60,000 nt of DNA, from NCBI RefSeq assembly GCF_001949145.1, contig NW_019091362.1, positions 11,257,948 to 11,317,947 of the forward strand. The letters are read 5' to 3'. Positions 1 to 13,775 of this stretch are shown here, piece by piece (position 1 is the stretch's first letter; each line of letters opens with the position of its first letter). The stretch is from Acanthaster planci (taxonomy: Eukaryota; Echinodermata; Asteroidea; Valvatida; Acanthasteridae). A program made the translations under genes and the position numbers. The notes under the pieces were generated by a model. It was not told the DNA's origin. It saw nothing but the letters and a program-made list of their open reading frames with translations, and did no database searches.

Positions 1-201
1 TTACCCTGGATGCTGTATTCTCATACTCCATATGGAAGTTTAACGTAATGTGTGGGATCAGAAAAGATTCATGCCGAATGAAGCATGCCATTCATTTGCA
101 CGTGACTAGACTCCATTTAATAAAGTATTAGTTTACTGTTCCTACCCCTGTCAGTTTTGCTGGTCATCTGATTATACCATATTGATTTCTTTCATTTCCC
201 T

Positions 202-218
202 CCCCCCCCCCAAAAAAA
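202..218. repeat. C10A7 homopolymer junction
   Basis: A run of 10 C directly joined to 7 A; on the minus strand T7G10. It is the same arrangement as the T/G junctions at 1,249, 13,552 and 16,522. Confidence 0.9.
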
Positions 219-1248
219 GGTGAAACAAAACCTGGCCAGCTGGGCCAGCAAATATGCTGGATATACAATTTCAAGGACAAATGGGAAGAAAAAAATACAA
301 AAGAACTGGATTTGCATAAACGTTCATTGTAGCTCTATCTTGCCAACTGTGAATACTACATGTATATTATCACATACATGTACAATGTACATGTACATGT
401 ATGTGTATGCACTTATTCATGTATGGACCCTATATGTACATGTATGTTCCTGACAAAAAAATGTTGCCAGCCTACACGTACATCCATTTTTTCCCTCGTC
501 AGGATGACAAGCATAAAATTTATTTTCAGGGCCATAATGTGGATAACTACTGGTACAAAAAGAACTAACAGATGGGAATCCCACAATGTACCATTACTGA
601 ACACATCTGAACTCGGGTAACTGTGAATTTGTTCTCAAAGAACAATGTGCATGCATACTGTACATGTAAATTGAGCACAATATCTGATTATGAATACGTA
701 CATGTAAGTGTGGTGCATTGGCATGTACATGTACATACATGCATTGTTGCGTGTAAAACCTTGGAGTGCCATACAGAGGTATTCTCGCATCAATATAGAT
801 TTTAAATATCAACATTCAAACTTAACAAATGACACCAAATAATAAATACCAGAGTCTCTGTTTTCCTAATGACTGATTTTTTAACCGGTTCCACCATGCC
901 CATCGCTAATAAAACTGGCCAGTCTGCCAGTACGCAACGGCCACTCTGTCTAGTCTCTCGTTATCCCTCTGTAAATTGACTCCGTGCACACGTATTACTG
1001 ACGTAAGCAGAAGACTGTCAAGTGCCCAGGAAAATGCAGTGTCTGCAGAGAAATTGAACGGATGCTTGGCTTAAGGTGAGGGTTGTGCTGTTGACGTTCC
1101 AGGCCTTTTTCATGCCTGGAAATTGTCTCTGAAAATGACTGCCATTTAAATTTTAGGGCATTTCAATTTTGCAACAAAGTACAAACCATTTACTACTGCT
1201 GACAAAGCACTGTTAATTTGCTTTGCATGCACAGACATCTGACATGAA

Positions 1249-1266
1249 TTTTTTTTTGGGGGGGGG
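1249..1266. repeat. T9G9 homopolymer junction
   Basis: Nine T followed directly by nine G. Confidence 0.9.
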
Positions 1267-2065
1267 AGAAGGGGTATGTCATGTGTAAAAACATGTACAT
1301 ACACATGTACACGTACATGTACTGTTTCAAAATGCTTGAATATTCATGCATATGAATTATTTCAATTATTGCTACTAAGGGGACTAACGGTAACTTGTAC
1401 ATGTACATGCACTGACATGTACCATGTATACAGTGAACTTGTATACAAACAGTAAATAATACTTGTGTAGAGTACACTGTAGAACCGAAAGGTGATTTAC
1501 TTACATGTAGTGCATAACTGTTTGGTTTGGGTAAACGCTTTTGTTCTTCCAAATTCAAGTTGCCTCTACATTATGAAATCACTTTTAGTTCATCCAAATA
1601 CAAAACAGCATAAAATATCATCGAGTTCGGCAGCTGACATATCTGAATGTTTACTTAACCAATTTGCTACTGTTCACTGATATTTTTCGAGGGGAAATAC
1701 ATGTAAGTCATTCGTATAGACTTATGAATGCACCCTCAAACTGTTTTCACACATACAGGTACATGTACAGTATGTACACTGTAAGGATGCAAATGCCATC
1801 CCAACTGCAGTCAGGGAATCAACTCCATATTTCAGAGAGAAAAGCATATCAGTTATACAAATATATTGAAGCGTGTGCACGATATACTTATAACGTTGTA
1901 CACTGCAGAAGGTGCATGATAGCGATGGTAGGGTTCTGAAAAAAAGCCATAAATGTATATCATTCATATACTCTGTACATGCACGTGGATTTTAAGTACA
2001 TACATGTACATGTAGTAAATGGATCTGCCAAAAAGAAAAAAAGTTTTCATAAAGTGCAATTTGTA

Positions 2066-2748
2066 TAAAGGCATGTTTCCATTGAACTTTTTCTTCCACC
2101 AGCATGCAGAAACTTACCATGACATTTCTTTATGTAAATCTACTGCGCATTCCCACGTAGACTTTTTTCACCATAACAGAATGTTTATTCACTGTGTTAG
2201 GCTCAAGAAGGCCAGCTGATAACATTTCCTATGTGCTGTAAAAATCATGACGAAATCAGCAAAATCTGACAAAAATATGACTTAGTCAGATGATTTTGAC
2301 CAAATCTACCACAAATAAGATGAACCCGTACAGGAAAAGCCCTGTACATAATGTGTGTAAAGCTATATTCATGCACGCTTCACTGTGTGTGCACAGCAAG
2401 CTGCTATACTGTACGCATAGAGCTGGAGACTGGGAACCATACAACCATTTTCGCATGCCCACTATTGATCTCTGTGTGGGCAGTAGTCTGGTTCGTTAGT
2501 TTAGCATGGTCGCAGTCAATCTTTATTGTGTGGAAACTGTTCCCATAGGACTTTTTTGCACCCCTGCTAACTTAGCATGGCTGCGCAGAAATCTTCTGTG
2601 CCGCTTTTCAGCTGGTTGGTTTTACATCACGATTGAGGTAAGTAGACAGGGACGTTAGTTTACCGTGTGTTCCCACTGGATTTAATTTTGTAATACAGGA
2701 AAGTCGTGGTAAGTTAACCAAAAAAGTCCAATGGGAACACAGCTTAAT
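2066..2748. mobile_element. Family A repeat, copy 1 (TIR DNA-transposon derivative, full length)
   Basis: About 683 bp. The left end (GGCATGTTTCCATTGAAC) is an inverted copy of the right end (AAAAGTCCAATGGGAACACA, then GCTTAA). The consensus TIR begins TTAAGCYRTGTTCCCATT. The core GTTCCCATTGGACTTTTT also recurs internally near 2,540-2,560, and CAGGGACGTTAGTTTACC is a further inner motif. No transposase frame is present. TTAA at the outer edges suggests piggyBac-type target choice, but the family is not one I can name. Copies 2 and 3 are at 14,242 and 29,897. Confidence 0.75.
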
Positions 2749-4669
2749 CCTATTTAACAAGCTGTAACCCCTTTTAAAACATGTCACATTTCCATTAAAG
2801 TCATGCTACACAGCAGATTCTGATTTGAATATTCTCACTTTTTGATAAAGAATAAATTTTTGCACTTTGAAATTTGGGAGGGTCTTTGTGAACAAGAAAG
2901 CAACAGCAATAACAAGTCTATACACACATGTACATACATGTACCAGTACATACATGTACACATGTAAATATTCATGTTACAACTGGACACATCTCTGAGT
3001 AAATGGTACTGTGTCAATATCACACGTTTTTGTGAAAAACATCTGGTAGCTTGTCAATGTCCTTGAAAATCAAACGATGCATTATGGACATACAAATCAA
3101 TTTAATTTCATATCTGGTGTGAATTCAAACTCACAGTGCAGCGTACTGTACATTGTGCAAAAAAGAGTAGGTCTGCAGCCATATCCGTAAGTTTACAAAA
3201 CTTTCAATAAATCAGTTGCTTCCTTTTTCATTACGATACCAGCGCAATAAGATGCCGGAATTTTTCCGAAAAAATTTACTTTCCTTTTAATATTTAAACA
3301 CCAGTGATAATAAAAGCAATCAATACAGCAACTCTACTGTTACAGTCTACAGAATGTGGAAGATTTTTCATCCTTTGGTTTCTGGCAGAATCTCTTGTAC
3401 TTCTTAAAAGACTTGAAGTTTTGAATCACATGACCCTTTTTTATAGGAAGGGTGCTTTACTTTAATACAGAGATAAATTTTGCATAATGAGAGACACAAC
3501 ATTTGCTCCTTCCTCAAACAAAGTATGACAAAATTACCCTCTGCTGGGTATATTCCACTGTGTGTACATAAGTAGGTGAACATTTCCACACGTGTGTGTG
3601 AGCTGTAAAATTCAGATTTGCGAGACTAAACAGAAAACCCACAAACAAGAAAAACTCATCAAAACATAAAAGATATACAGATCAGACAAGATTTGAGTGC
3701 AAACCGTGAATGAACTTTTTATCAAACGAATATGGCACATCCCCCACACTGCCACAAGCAATTAAAGTCCTCATTCAATAATCTATCAACAACTGTGCCT
3801 GGTCTTGTCATTGCTCAAATGTCAGTGTGCCCGCTCGAGGTTGCGAATTCCCTCCTCTTCAACACATACCAGGGGAAGAAAAATACATCAAAGGAACTGG
3901 GTATCCATGGCAATGCCCATCACCTTGGAAACAGTGCCACTGAACCGGAACATGTGTCTTGCATTAAATGTCAGGCAAAGGCCAAGGAGTTTCAGTGTTT
4001 TGTATTTTTGTATGCACAGAACTTGTCGTACGGGCAGGGCAGCTGGGGGGGGGTCATTCTTCAATATCAGAACTGATCACCTCCTATCCGCAAGCCTGTG
4101 CGCCCGGTTCAACTTGAAATTTCATAAACTTACCAGTTATGATCAATATGGGGCTTTTCTGCCACACATACAGTAGGTAAACATCACATAATAGTTACTG
4201 GTATGTGCCCTCCATTAGTCAAGCATTGTAAGGTACATGAAGCTTTGACCATACTGTACGTAATCAAATATCATAAATTTGCGAATCGTGGCTTCCAATT
4301 TAAGAATCTCCTGATATGAAAAAATGACAAATGGAAGATTGCTTGGCAACATTGTGTATTGTAAAGGAATGCAAAAACAGAAAACTACATTACGCATGTA
4401 TTTGTTTCCAGTACATGCACATGTACTGAGACCCGTTTCCGCCGAGCGCCATGGCTAGCTTTCATGAAAGAAGCATATCATCATCGCTTTATTTACATCT
4501 CATGAATACAGCTTTTCCAGGATTTTGTCGACATAGCTCCATGGAAACAGTTCTGCTGCTGGTCCATGTATTCACTGAGCGGGCGCAGTCACGTTAATGC
4601 ACATAATTACACTTAGTATAGCAACACGTGAGTACATGTAGTTTCACTTTAATATACACTTTCCCACAG

Positions 4670-4771
4670 AGACGTACTGCTTCGAGCCCATCATGCCACC
4701 GGAGCACCAACGGGATCCCAAACGGGCTACCCTGGTGAACGAGGCAGTGAAGGAGACCAAGATTATTTGAT
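4670..4771 (+). other. Exon-like segment, plus strand (unassigned)
   Basis: A good acceptor (TATACACTTTCCCACAG, ending at about 4,669) precedes an open segment that reads TYCFEPIMPPEHQRDPKRAT, then about a dozen more codons, to a TGA at 4,769-4,771. A second frame is also open with a weakly Gly-X-Y-like stretch (GYPGERGSEGDQ). An AATAAA lies about 420 bp downstream (near 5,190). It could be a terminal exon of an antisense or nested gene, or chance. No partner exon was identified and the peptide is not recognised. Confidence 0.25.
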
Positions 4772-6038
4772 AAAAACGGCCTGGTAAATTCAGAGTGAAG
4801 GACAGATGCTTTCACTGTTTTCATGTTGTTATTTTATACCGAAAAAAGTGTCAGGCTAGGCTGGCAGCTCAGGCGTTCAGGCCTTTGTACGAAAACATAT
4901 CCACGAAACCATGTCCTGCGAGGTCATGACGTTTTTCGTTTCCACGGTGGTACGTCATAAAAACAAGCATTTCTGCGTGGTGCCACCGACAGTAAAAACG
5001 TGAAAAGTTTTTGAAAAACCTGCAGAATTGGTCCATATTTTTATCGCATTATTACTACTTATTCAAGAAGTCACAGTGCCACTTTACATATATAACTTAT
5101 TACTTAGGTACCACGTGAGTATATTTAACTTTATTTCCCATTTTTTCACCACCGTTGGGGTTGTGTTTTAAAAATATTCCTTTAGAGCCTTGAATAAAAA
5201 AACAAGGGGAAAAAATGTCTTCACCATATTTTCAGTGATCCGGCTTGATGTCTTCTGTCTATAACTTGATCACCTATGTATTAATTACGCGCCACACTGG
5301 GTGCTGGCAACAAGGCTATTACTAACCAAGAGTGAAAATCATGCTGCTGCTAGGTCTACCCCCAAGTTCAATAACCGACAATTTTCAGGGTTGTTACAAA
5401 ATTAAGGTACGGAATCTAGGAGACAGACAGATGCAGAGCTACATGTAGGGCAGGCTCCAACAAGTAAATGTCGTACAATGCACATGTACTTGTACACAAC
5501 AGTTCCTGGAAACTTTTAAAAATGTGCATGTATACTGCAGGGAAAATCACTGGTATCCTACATGTATGCTTCCGATGGTCAAAGAAAATCGCAGTACTAG
5601 TGATACAAATATTAATTCTTCAAAACAAGCGATGTTCACATGCAATGAAAGCTTGCAATGAAACTGCAGGTGACCCTTGTGACGAACACTCAGTGCCAAA
5701 CATCGCAGATGTGTGTGTTTCCATCACTTGTGTAAAAGGGCCTTAGACTTCAAATCAACGAGGCATGTAACCAGGCACCTACATGTACATGTACATGTAC
5801 TGAACTGTGGTTGTCTTGCATTAGCGCACATATATACAAGTCCATGTACATGTCTGTTGAATCTAACTTGTTACATTGAATGTGCTGTTATAACTAAAAG
5901 ATCTGAACTATTTCAAATATGTTAAAGCTACAAACTAAATGTTATAAACGTTTGTCACATCTGTGACTTTGCAGAAAGAGCATTGTCACTTTTGAAGATA
6001 CATGTGCAAATATGAACCAGAAATGTTTGTGGTTTTAC

Positions 6039-6119
6039 CTCGTCAGTTGACATGAAATAGTCCGGATCAAACTGGCTGACAGAAGAATAAGATCCCCGGT
6101 CCTTGCGGGTCCAAGTCAT
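6039..6119 (-). CDS. CACNB: Probable alternative first exon of CACNB
   Basis: An 81-bp open segment on the minus strand. It starts at an ATG (6,117-6,119; G at -3) and ends at a donor GAG then GTAAAA (donor GT at plus 6,037-6,038), in phase 0. The 27-residue peptide begins MTWTRKDRGSYSS and ends QFDPDYFMSTDE. Known beta-subunit isoforms (vertebrate beta2a, beta2c, beta2e, beta3, beta4) use different short first exons that splice in phase 0 straight onto the GSADSYTSR exon, several with acidic ends. This exon fits that design and sits downstream of exon 2 in gene order. Alternatively it is an internal cassette exon, using the AAG acceptor that follows TTGTGTTTTTCC and starting at DRGSYSS. The peptide matches no sequence I recall, so the assignment rests on phase, strand and layout. 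Confidence 0.55.
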
Positions 6120-7250
6120 GACCAGGAAAAACACAACAAATCAATCAGTGACACGACGCTATGGAATACAATCAGCCGCTCTGTCTCCTTTTAAGATGAA
6201 AAATCATCAGGATACAGTTGAGGCTTGTCCTTCAAGGAGATGTCTTTTCTGTGTTTGTCACAAAGTCTGACGTGAAGCTGTTCAACAGCTTACAAGGTCA
6301 CAAGTCGACTTTAATACAAGGCGCTTACACAGTAGAATTCCTTGCTCCTGTCGGGCTCTGCTTCAAATGTAGCACAAATCCTGAAATGTGGGTCGGCCAT
6401 AACCTTTGCGGCAATCTGAAATCTATTCACTCCGAACAGCAGGGAGGCTATACACTGCTGAGAAGTGCTTGCACATGTCCGTGTACGACCTGTCCAGCAA
6501 TGTCTCGGCAGTTGGTCTCTGTCTCTGCAGCAATCTCATCAGCAAAAGGACGCTCCTTTTGAGTGAGCGGTCCAGCATATAACAGCCAAACAGCTAGGCA
6601 AATTTGGCCTATACGTCTTGAAGGCTCCCCATGAGACAGAGTGAGAGAGGGAGACAGCGAGAGGCAGACTCCCCCATCATCCAGTGACGAGACTCATTCC
6701 AAATGCAGGACGAAGGAAGGTGGTAGCCCCTGCAGTTACAATACACTCACCCACTCACTCATAGATGCAAGCGCACACAGATCAAATCAGCATGTTCGTA
6801 TCTTGACTGTACATGTGTATCTCATGCATGCAATATCTGCCGGCCCGCACAGGCTCCCCTGTGCATTCCGGGCCAAACGATGATAATGACGGCGGTAACT
6901 AACCAAAGCAGCCCTCCATCAAATTACCATGGAATCATCTCCTGCTTCAACACGTTGGTTACAAATGGCAGCACACCATAACGCAGGCGTGGTCTACAGT
7001 GTAGGGTACTTGACTAATATCGAGGCTAAGAGCAAGTCTCCAACCAGCGCACACGCAGGGGGTGCTGTAATTACTAAAAGGGGCCTACAGCAAGGTGCAA
7101 TCCTCAGCGTGGCCTCACACGCATATCATGTAAATGAGTGCATGTGTAAATTCAAAACACAGCACAGTCAAATATCGAGGATGATAAATACAGCAAGAAA
7201 CAGACTCTGGCCATTCCACACAAGGTCTGAACAGTTGACACAGATGTGAA
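6120..7250. promoter_or_regulatory. Possible alternative promoter / 5' UTR region of CACNB
   Basis: Sequence immediately upstream (minus strand) of the alternative first exon. It is richer in G+C and lower in repeats than its surroundings, and TACATGTA-type words are nearly absent from about 5.9 to 7.4 kb. That would suit an internal promoter and 5' UTR. A TATA-like TTATATG lies near 6,571-6,577 on the minus strand. No start site can be fixed from sequence alone. Confidence 0.25.
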
Positions 7251-9764
7251 ATAATACATCCCGCAGTAATTGTTAATGACCAGTCAGTGAAACCATTGAT
7301 CCCAACAACCCTGAGCTATCCTGAATCATCATGATGTGCAGATGGTGGCTGTACCATTCCAAGGGGGGGATTTCACACAGTAGTATGGCTGGCCTCCCTG
7401 GCAGACTTACATGTACATGTATAATGTTGCACACCACTGGCAGTGGAAGGGGGGGTGTGGAAGTTGGGCCAGGGAGGCCAGTTGCCCCCTCCCCCACTTT
7501 TTCATTTGGTGGAAGAGGCACTTGTTGTAGGTCGCTTAATGGGGCGGGGCTTAATGGATCAGCCTATTAATGGCAGTCTTACAACTGGCCCCCTCACTTT
7601 GAAAATTGTTCTGCTGTCAGTGTTGCACACTCAACATATCAGGGCTTTGATCCAACCTAAATGTGCAATAACATAAACAATCTAAAATTTTTATCCTGCT
7701 GTTTCCTTTTTTTATTATTTAAAGTGCACTGCACATACATCAGAAAAATTAACCAACATAATATGCAATACATTATGCGATACACTATGTTATGCACAGT
7801 GCATAGACATAATGGATTGATCCATTAGGGCTCAACCACATGTACATGCTCCTGTTATTTAAGTACATGTGTACATGTATACATACATACATGTACAATG
7901 TACATGTGTACGTTTCCCACAGACAGGTGAAAACATATACAAGTATGCCCATGAATGTTCACAGTGTGCAGGTTGATGTACATGTATGAAACGGTGCTTC
8001 CTTGTGACAACACGTTTTAATATGCAATGATCATGGCTATTACAAGTTAGTATATAGGCTTGCGGGACATTAGGATACATAAATTACAGTGAAAGGATTG
8101 GCTAAGGTACATGTAAATATTTGAAGGATTTGGATAATACAACAGAGTAGACAATTGGAAATCAAAAGTAACAAGAAAGAAAGTTAGAGGTAATCAGACT
8201 ACAAAACATAAACCAATAATATTCATTTCAAAACAAATTACCAGGTGAAAAGACAAGGGATGCAGAATTTGCATGCTGTATAGCAGACACGTCCATAAGC
8301 ACTTGTGAAAAAAAACGCAAAGGAAAAATTATGTCAAAAGGAAAAATTATGTCAAATTGAAAAAGCTGTTAGAATAGTAATGATAAAAGAGGAAGTTTTG
8401 CTCAATTTTGAAATGTTATAAATTTCAAAAAAGCTGTATAAAACCTCTATGCAATGTACACTTATACTTGGACCATTCACTGAGACTGAGTGTTCAATTA
8501 AACTGATGACCCGGCACACAGCCAAATGTTCATTTCTACAGTGTACACTGGGTGTGAACATGCTAGCATCCCCCTGTCAACAGAGGGCGCCGTTCCCATA
8601 AAGCAACTACTCAGAGGGGCTGGGAGTAGGGGCCATGGTTCTGTTTCTGCCTTCATACACCCAATGTAATTATGGCAGCAGGTACGGGTCAGGGTTTTTA
8701 AGTATGGAGCCATACTGTACTCATGGAATGTCTTACTCTCACAAGTAAGGTGCGGGGATGGAGATAGGAAATAGGCTGAGACAGATCTCACATAATTTAC
8801 TAAAAAAGGCGAAGAGTGCCCTCTATGAACAAAGGGACGTGCCCCATATGCAGGTGAACCCAAACATACAAACAAGCATAGTTTTCATGACAATGTCTGA
8901 CTTTAACTTTAGAGTCAATTAATAACCAGTTGAGAATGAGAGGACAATGGGGGGTATTCATATCAAACAAATGGAGAAGGGCACCAGGTGTACCTCCCAC
9001 TGGATCTGCTTGTTAAAAGGTTACCTGACCCAACCTAGAAAATCACGCGGAACCTATATCTTTTTATTCGACAAATCAATAAAATATAAAAACTTATGGT
9101 GTCTTGCCCTGAGCCTACTTTTGTGCAGGCCCTACGTCATCCTGTACATTGTATTGTTTTAATTTTTTTTCTTAGATGAGATGGACAGCACAACCAGCTG
9201 CTTTACTACTCAATCACAGTGCTGTTATGTAATACTGACTTGCACGTGTACAGTATTAATCAGACACTGACTTACATGTAGTACCTGTTACCCAAAAAAT
9301 ACAGACCATCATCCAACCCTCATTTTTAGGACTATAAAAATTTAGAGTAAAAAAAAAGATTGTCTGGACTTTCTGGCCTAGTTCCAATTCTAGATAAAAA
9401 AAATTCAAAAGCTGGATTTAGCATTTAAAATGCTTGATGCAACTCTTATAGGCTGTACATGTACATATAAATGTGTTTTGCATCTGGCTTTTAAGATCTT
9501 TACATCCTTGTTGGTTGCTTACTGAACAATTTTTATAACAAAGCATTACCATAACATAAAATCAGTTGAGGCTGCAAACATGATAGCTATATACCCTCTA
9601 CATGTAGGTATTCTGCTACACTTTCAAGATAATAGGAGGAATGTAACAAGCTTATAAAAATCACTGCTTGAATTGGGCTGCTTTTGAGAAATTGTTGCAT
9701 AACAAAAACCAACTGACACTAAAAACTTAAATGTAAAAACTTTTTTTTCCAAAATCAAAAGCTC

Positions 9765-9975
9765 ACTTTATAATAACAATAATACATTTATATTGTGCAG
9801 AAACCATACAAATGTTCTAAAGTGCATTACAAACATTTAAAAATATACTAAATTAATCCAAAATATAATAAATTCAGAATACACTTAAACCTACATAAAA
9901 TTATATAAATTAAATACAATGCTTGCCTAAAATGATGGGTCTTCAGTTTGGTTTTAAACAAAGAGAGAGACTGAA
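9765..9975. repeat. Retroposon-like fragment (ATTTATATTGTGC ... GGGTCTTCAG)
   Basis: AT-rich segment starting with ATAATAACAATAATAC and ATTTATATTGTGC, then an AAAGTGCATTACAA block. It ends near 9,937-9,975 with GATGGGTCTTCAGTTTGG and AAGAGAGAGACTG. These motifs resemble a dispersed SINE/LINE-tail type repeat common in marine invertebrate genomes. The family name is not certain. Confidence 0.4.
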
Positions 9976-11333
9976 CAACCTGGATTTCAAGCATGCACAT
10001 GTCTTCACTCAACTATTAATTCTGTATAGTAACTACATGTATGCTCACAGTTATCCTATAGCTTTCCTTCTTGAGAGTTCCATAAATGTACATGCTTAAA
10101 ATTCTGAAGCACACACGATATGCATGAAAGATCTTTCCCATGTTGCTGTTAGTGTTTTTGGTGTGTACATGTAAGTGGGTTGTAAAACCACATTTGAGTC
10201 CCGAGATAGACACAGGAAATGTAAAGTCTCCTCATTCAGCAGTCCGGGAAGTTTTGTTCAAATTTTCCTCACAAAAGAAATATCTCCGCGATGAAGTTGC
10301 CACCAGCCCTAGGCATGCTCTAGGTAACTTTAACAACTGTCACCTCCGTGGCAACCATAATTATGTTAGTCACACAAATTCACTGCTATACATGTAAGTG
10401 TATCCATATACAGCGTACAGCTACAGTGTACATGTGGTGATGCCGTACATAAAACTCGGTAATTAAATTCATAATTCATAGGCAATGCCATCAGACACAA
10501 GCATAAACACATATACATGTACATGTACGTGCAAACCAAGTTTTGCACTGCACAATGGATTTCAGTGCATGTCCAATGTACGCACGTACATGTACCAGTA
10601 GCAAGTACATGCATATGCACATGTACATGTAAGCCTACATGTACTGGTACATAAACTGTAGGGTCAAGAAGAGGTTAGGCCTGCATATGAAATGAGGAAA
10701 TTCAATGAATTACAATTCAATATTCAACATGCTTAATTGGTTGCTTCCATTGGCCAATGCTTTCAAATTACATTTACATAATACTACGAAAATGAGCACT
10801 ACTTTTTTTTAGCTCCTTTTTAAATATTTACATTGTTTTGTTTTCATATTTTAATTAAATTTTTTCTTTTATTTACTAAGCAAAATATGCAAACATTATT
10901 CTTACATGTAAAGGCAGACTGGAAGGTTACAGTGGCCAATTCCATATTGCATTATTTCATCACTGCAATCACAGATGTCATTTACGCTCTACAGGTACAC
11001 GTACATTATAATGAAAAATGAAACAATGCCCCTCTATCAGTTCTAACTGGACAACTGACAATAAAATTTAAGTCAACCCAGAAAGGGATGTGGCTGGCAC
11101 CCCCCCGCCTTTAAAGAGATTACTTTTTTATCTTCTGTACTCAACTTCCGGTACTTCTGCTCAAATTATATGTTTTGACATCATCTCTCTTTTGACAGCC
11201 TCCTGTTTTTCCATAAATGTTTGGCCCCCTTCTATCGTAAGAGCTGCCGCCTTTGTACAAATGTGCACTAGGAGAGGATCTTCATTAAAATTTCTCTTAT
11301 ACTAATAACATAATATAAAATTGTACTAATATA

Positions 11334-12027
11334 CAGTAGAACGCTGCTATGAACATGATGGGGTCCACACAAAATGTTGGGTACAGCGGTCGTTCGATAT
11401 ACATGTACATGTAGCAATTTTCAGTCATGGATGCATGCACCACTTCCAAACTTTGACCCATCTTCACAGGTACGCTGGCCCATCCCACAAAATGTTTCGG
11501 CATGAGGGTGCTACAGTGTGTATAATGTAAATGTCCGAAGTTGGTGACGAAATGTCAGGAAAGCATTTTTTACAAAGATCAAAACTAGCCAGAGATTTAT
11601 GGAAGATTTCTGCGCGTCAAGTAACAAATGCTCGTGTTGAGCTGCATATTTATTTCCTGTTTAGTGGTATCTGAGCTCAAATTTCCCGGCTTTGTAGCGA
11701 TTACGATACAAGGTTTTTCATACTGGAGTCCCCAGTAGTGCACAGCACCCAAATACTCAGCAGCAGGTGTACGTGGTTGCCTGTGGACATGCACATTACA
11801 TGTGATGTATGCTATCCACTATACAGACCGCACCACATGTTGGCCGTTGTTCCATTGTTAGTGCGATTTTCTCAACTCTGAGTCATTATCATCAGCTCTA
11901 AATATGTTTCTTTTAAAACAAATTGTAATGTTCATTAAAAGTACACAGAAAATTTGGTAGCCAAGGGGGCTGTTCGGTATTTAGGAATGTTCAGTACAGC
12001 AGTGTTCGTTATAGCAGCGTTCCACTG
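11334..12027. mobile_element. pogo/Tigger-like non-autonomous TIR element (694 bp)
   Basis: Flanked by TA on both sides (11,332-11,333 and 12,028-12,029). The left end CAGTAGAACGCTGCTATGAA pairs with the right end, which as reverse complement is CAGTGGAACGCTGCTATAAC. TIRs of the form CAGTNGAACNNNGNTATAACGAA with a TA duplication are typical of pogo/Tigger elements. No transposase frame is visible. Internal TACATGTA units are present near 11,400 and next to the right end. Confidence 0.75.
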
Positions 12028-13551
12028 TACATGTACGCATGACGTACATGTACAGTTAGTGCTATATAAACATACATGTATAAATAGTGTAATTGGGAAA
12101 TTCTGCAATAACAATCACTGACTCTATCTTATATACTGCAAAGTGCTCTATGTGAATTTTACGCTTGCTTGGATCTTCCAAATTGGAAGCTACTCATTAC
12201 CAAATGAGAAAGGTAGACCACACACTCCAGATCATGCAAGATCCACACTTTGTGGGAGGGGATTGGGAGGTGAGGGAGGGCGTCAGAGCCGCATAAATAG
12301 TTCATAGGAAATTAGCATGCAAATGATGCTGCTGCACCTGTGCCGTGAAATACCGAATGACAGCACTGGGTCAGAATCTTGACAACTGTCCCAGCTCCCA
12401 AAGCTCCCAAGATCTTAGGTGTCTGGAAGAGAGCTGGACCTGAGGCTCCAGGGTGAGTTACTCACTACGGGCCACTCTGGCAGCGGCTCACATCCAATTA
12501 CCAGAGTGCCACGCGTTACTGAGTATGACAAACCATATGTACACGTGCCGTACTTGCCAATGTATGCATGGGTGGACAACCAACACGAATGAACTGGGTC
12601 CCAAGTGGACAAGGTATTCATCAAGGGGAGGTGAGTGGCTGTCATGGTGGCTTTCCTTTACATCAACCCCCATGATGCATCAGCCATTTCAAGGGTCTAT
12701 GAAATGAATTCCTCTTACATGTACACGTATGTGCAACTTCGCACTCTTCTTCAATGTACCAATATGAAAATTGTTTGACATCCTTTTGGGGTTAAAAGTA
12801 TTGAAAAGTGCTTTTTTCTCAGCATTCAGAACTGTCCATGCTTCTCTGCACAAATGAGGGTGGTGCTGCTGATGTCATTTATAGAATCCACAGTTCAATA
12901 TAAAGGTTCTTCTCTTCAAATTGTGAAATCAAAGATTTGCTCAATGAACTCACTGAAAACATTTCTGAGAAAGGGTTGCTCCTGGGGTTCTTGCTTCATG
13001 GACACCACCATCACAATTACTGCACATGGCTGGACTTGATCCAACTACCCACATGATCCTGTGGTTGAACCCCCCCTACTCCAAGGACATAACAAATCAG
13101 CAACTGCAACAAAATCTGTCTGATCTTCTTCTGAAATGCGCATGTATCTGCAAAAGTCTAAAACCTACATTATTTTAAATATTCAGCCCACGCTTGGAAC
13201 CAGTGAAAATATTTGAACTCCATCAGACAAGAAAGTACCAGCAGAAGTTCTGAAGACCATTTTCTTTAATCACTCCAATAAACAATTCTCAAAGGAAAAG
13301 CTCTTGATCCAAAATGTTAGACCACAATGTTGGAATTAAAGTAATGGGGGGAAGCTTGGCACAGAGGATTAACTGTGAATAAGATCTTGTGAGCCAGATC
13401 AAGGTTGTGTGGGGCCTCTCAGGGGACCCAAGAAATGGTACTGTAATCCTTGGATAAACTAATTCAAAGTATTAGAATTACAGTTTTTCTTTTAAGGTAA
13501 AAAAATACTCTGTCTCTGGTAAGACCAAAGTTTCAGAATTGATGCGATACG

Positions 13552-13572
13552 TTTTTTTTTTTGGGGGGGGGG
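13552..13572. repeat. T11G10 homopolymer junction
   Basis: Eleven T followed directly by ten G. Confidence 0.9.
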
Positions 13573-13775
13573 TTGGCTTTTAAGACTGGCAACGGACATG
13601 GATATGAGTGGCATATTTGATCAAAGAGCAAAGGCAAGTAGTAGCACGCCCTGCTGCCATTGTTGTTGACCAGCTGGCTGCAACTTTGTAACCTACCCAT
13701 GTCTACTGTTTGTGTTCGACATCAACATTACGCAGTCGTACCGGGTCTATCACCAGGCACGAGCTACCTACGAAT

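Larger units (their letters stand above)
1..6036. other. Intronic sequence downstream of the alternative exon
   Basis: Mostly non-coding intron of CACNB. It holds dense TACATGTA units (especially 350-760, 1,280-1,510, 1,690-2,010 and 2,925-2,970), homopolymer junctions at 202-218 and 1,249-1,266, and family A copy 1 at 2,066-2,748. An exon-like plus-strand segment lies at 4,670-4,771. The expected next CACNB exon was not found here. Confidence 0.6.

Noticed and set aside
12415-12707. Open frames with possible GTGAGT donor on the minus strand near 12,465
   Set aside because: Peptide not protein-like; no matching acceptor; both strands equally open.
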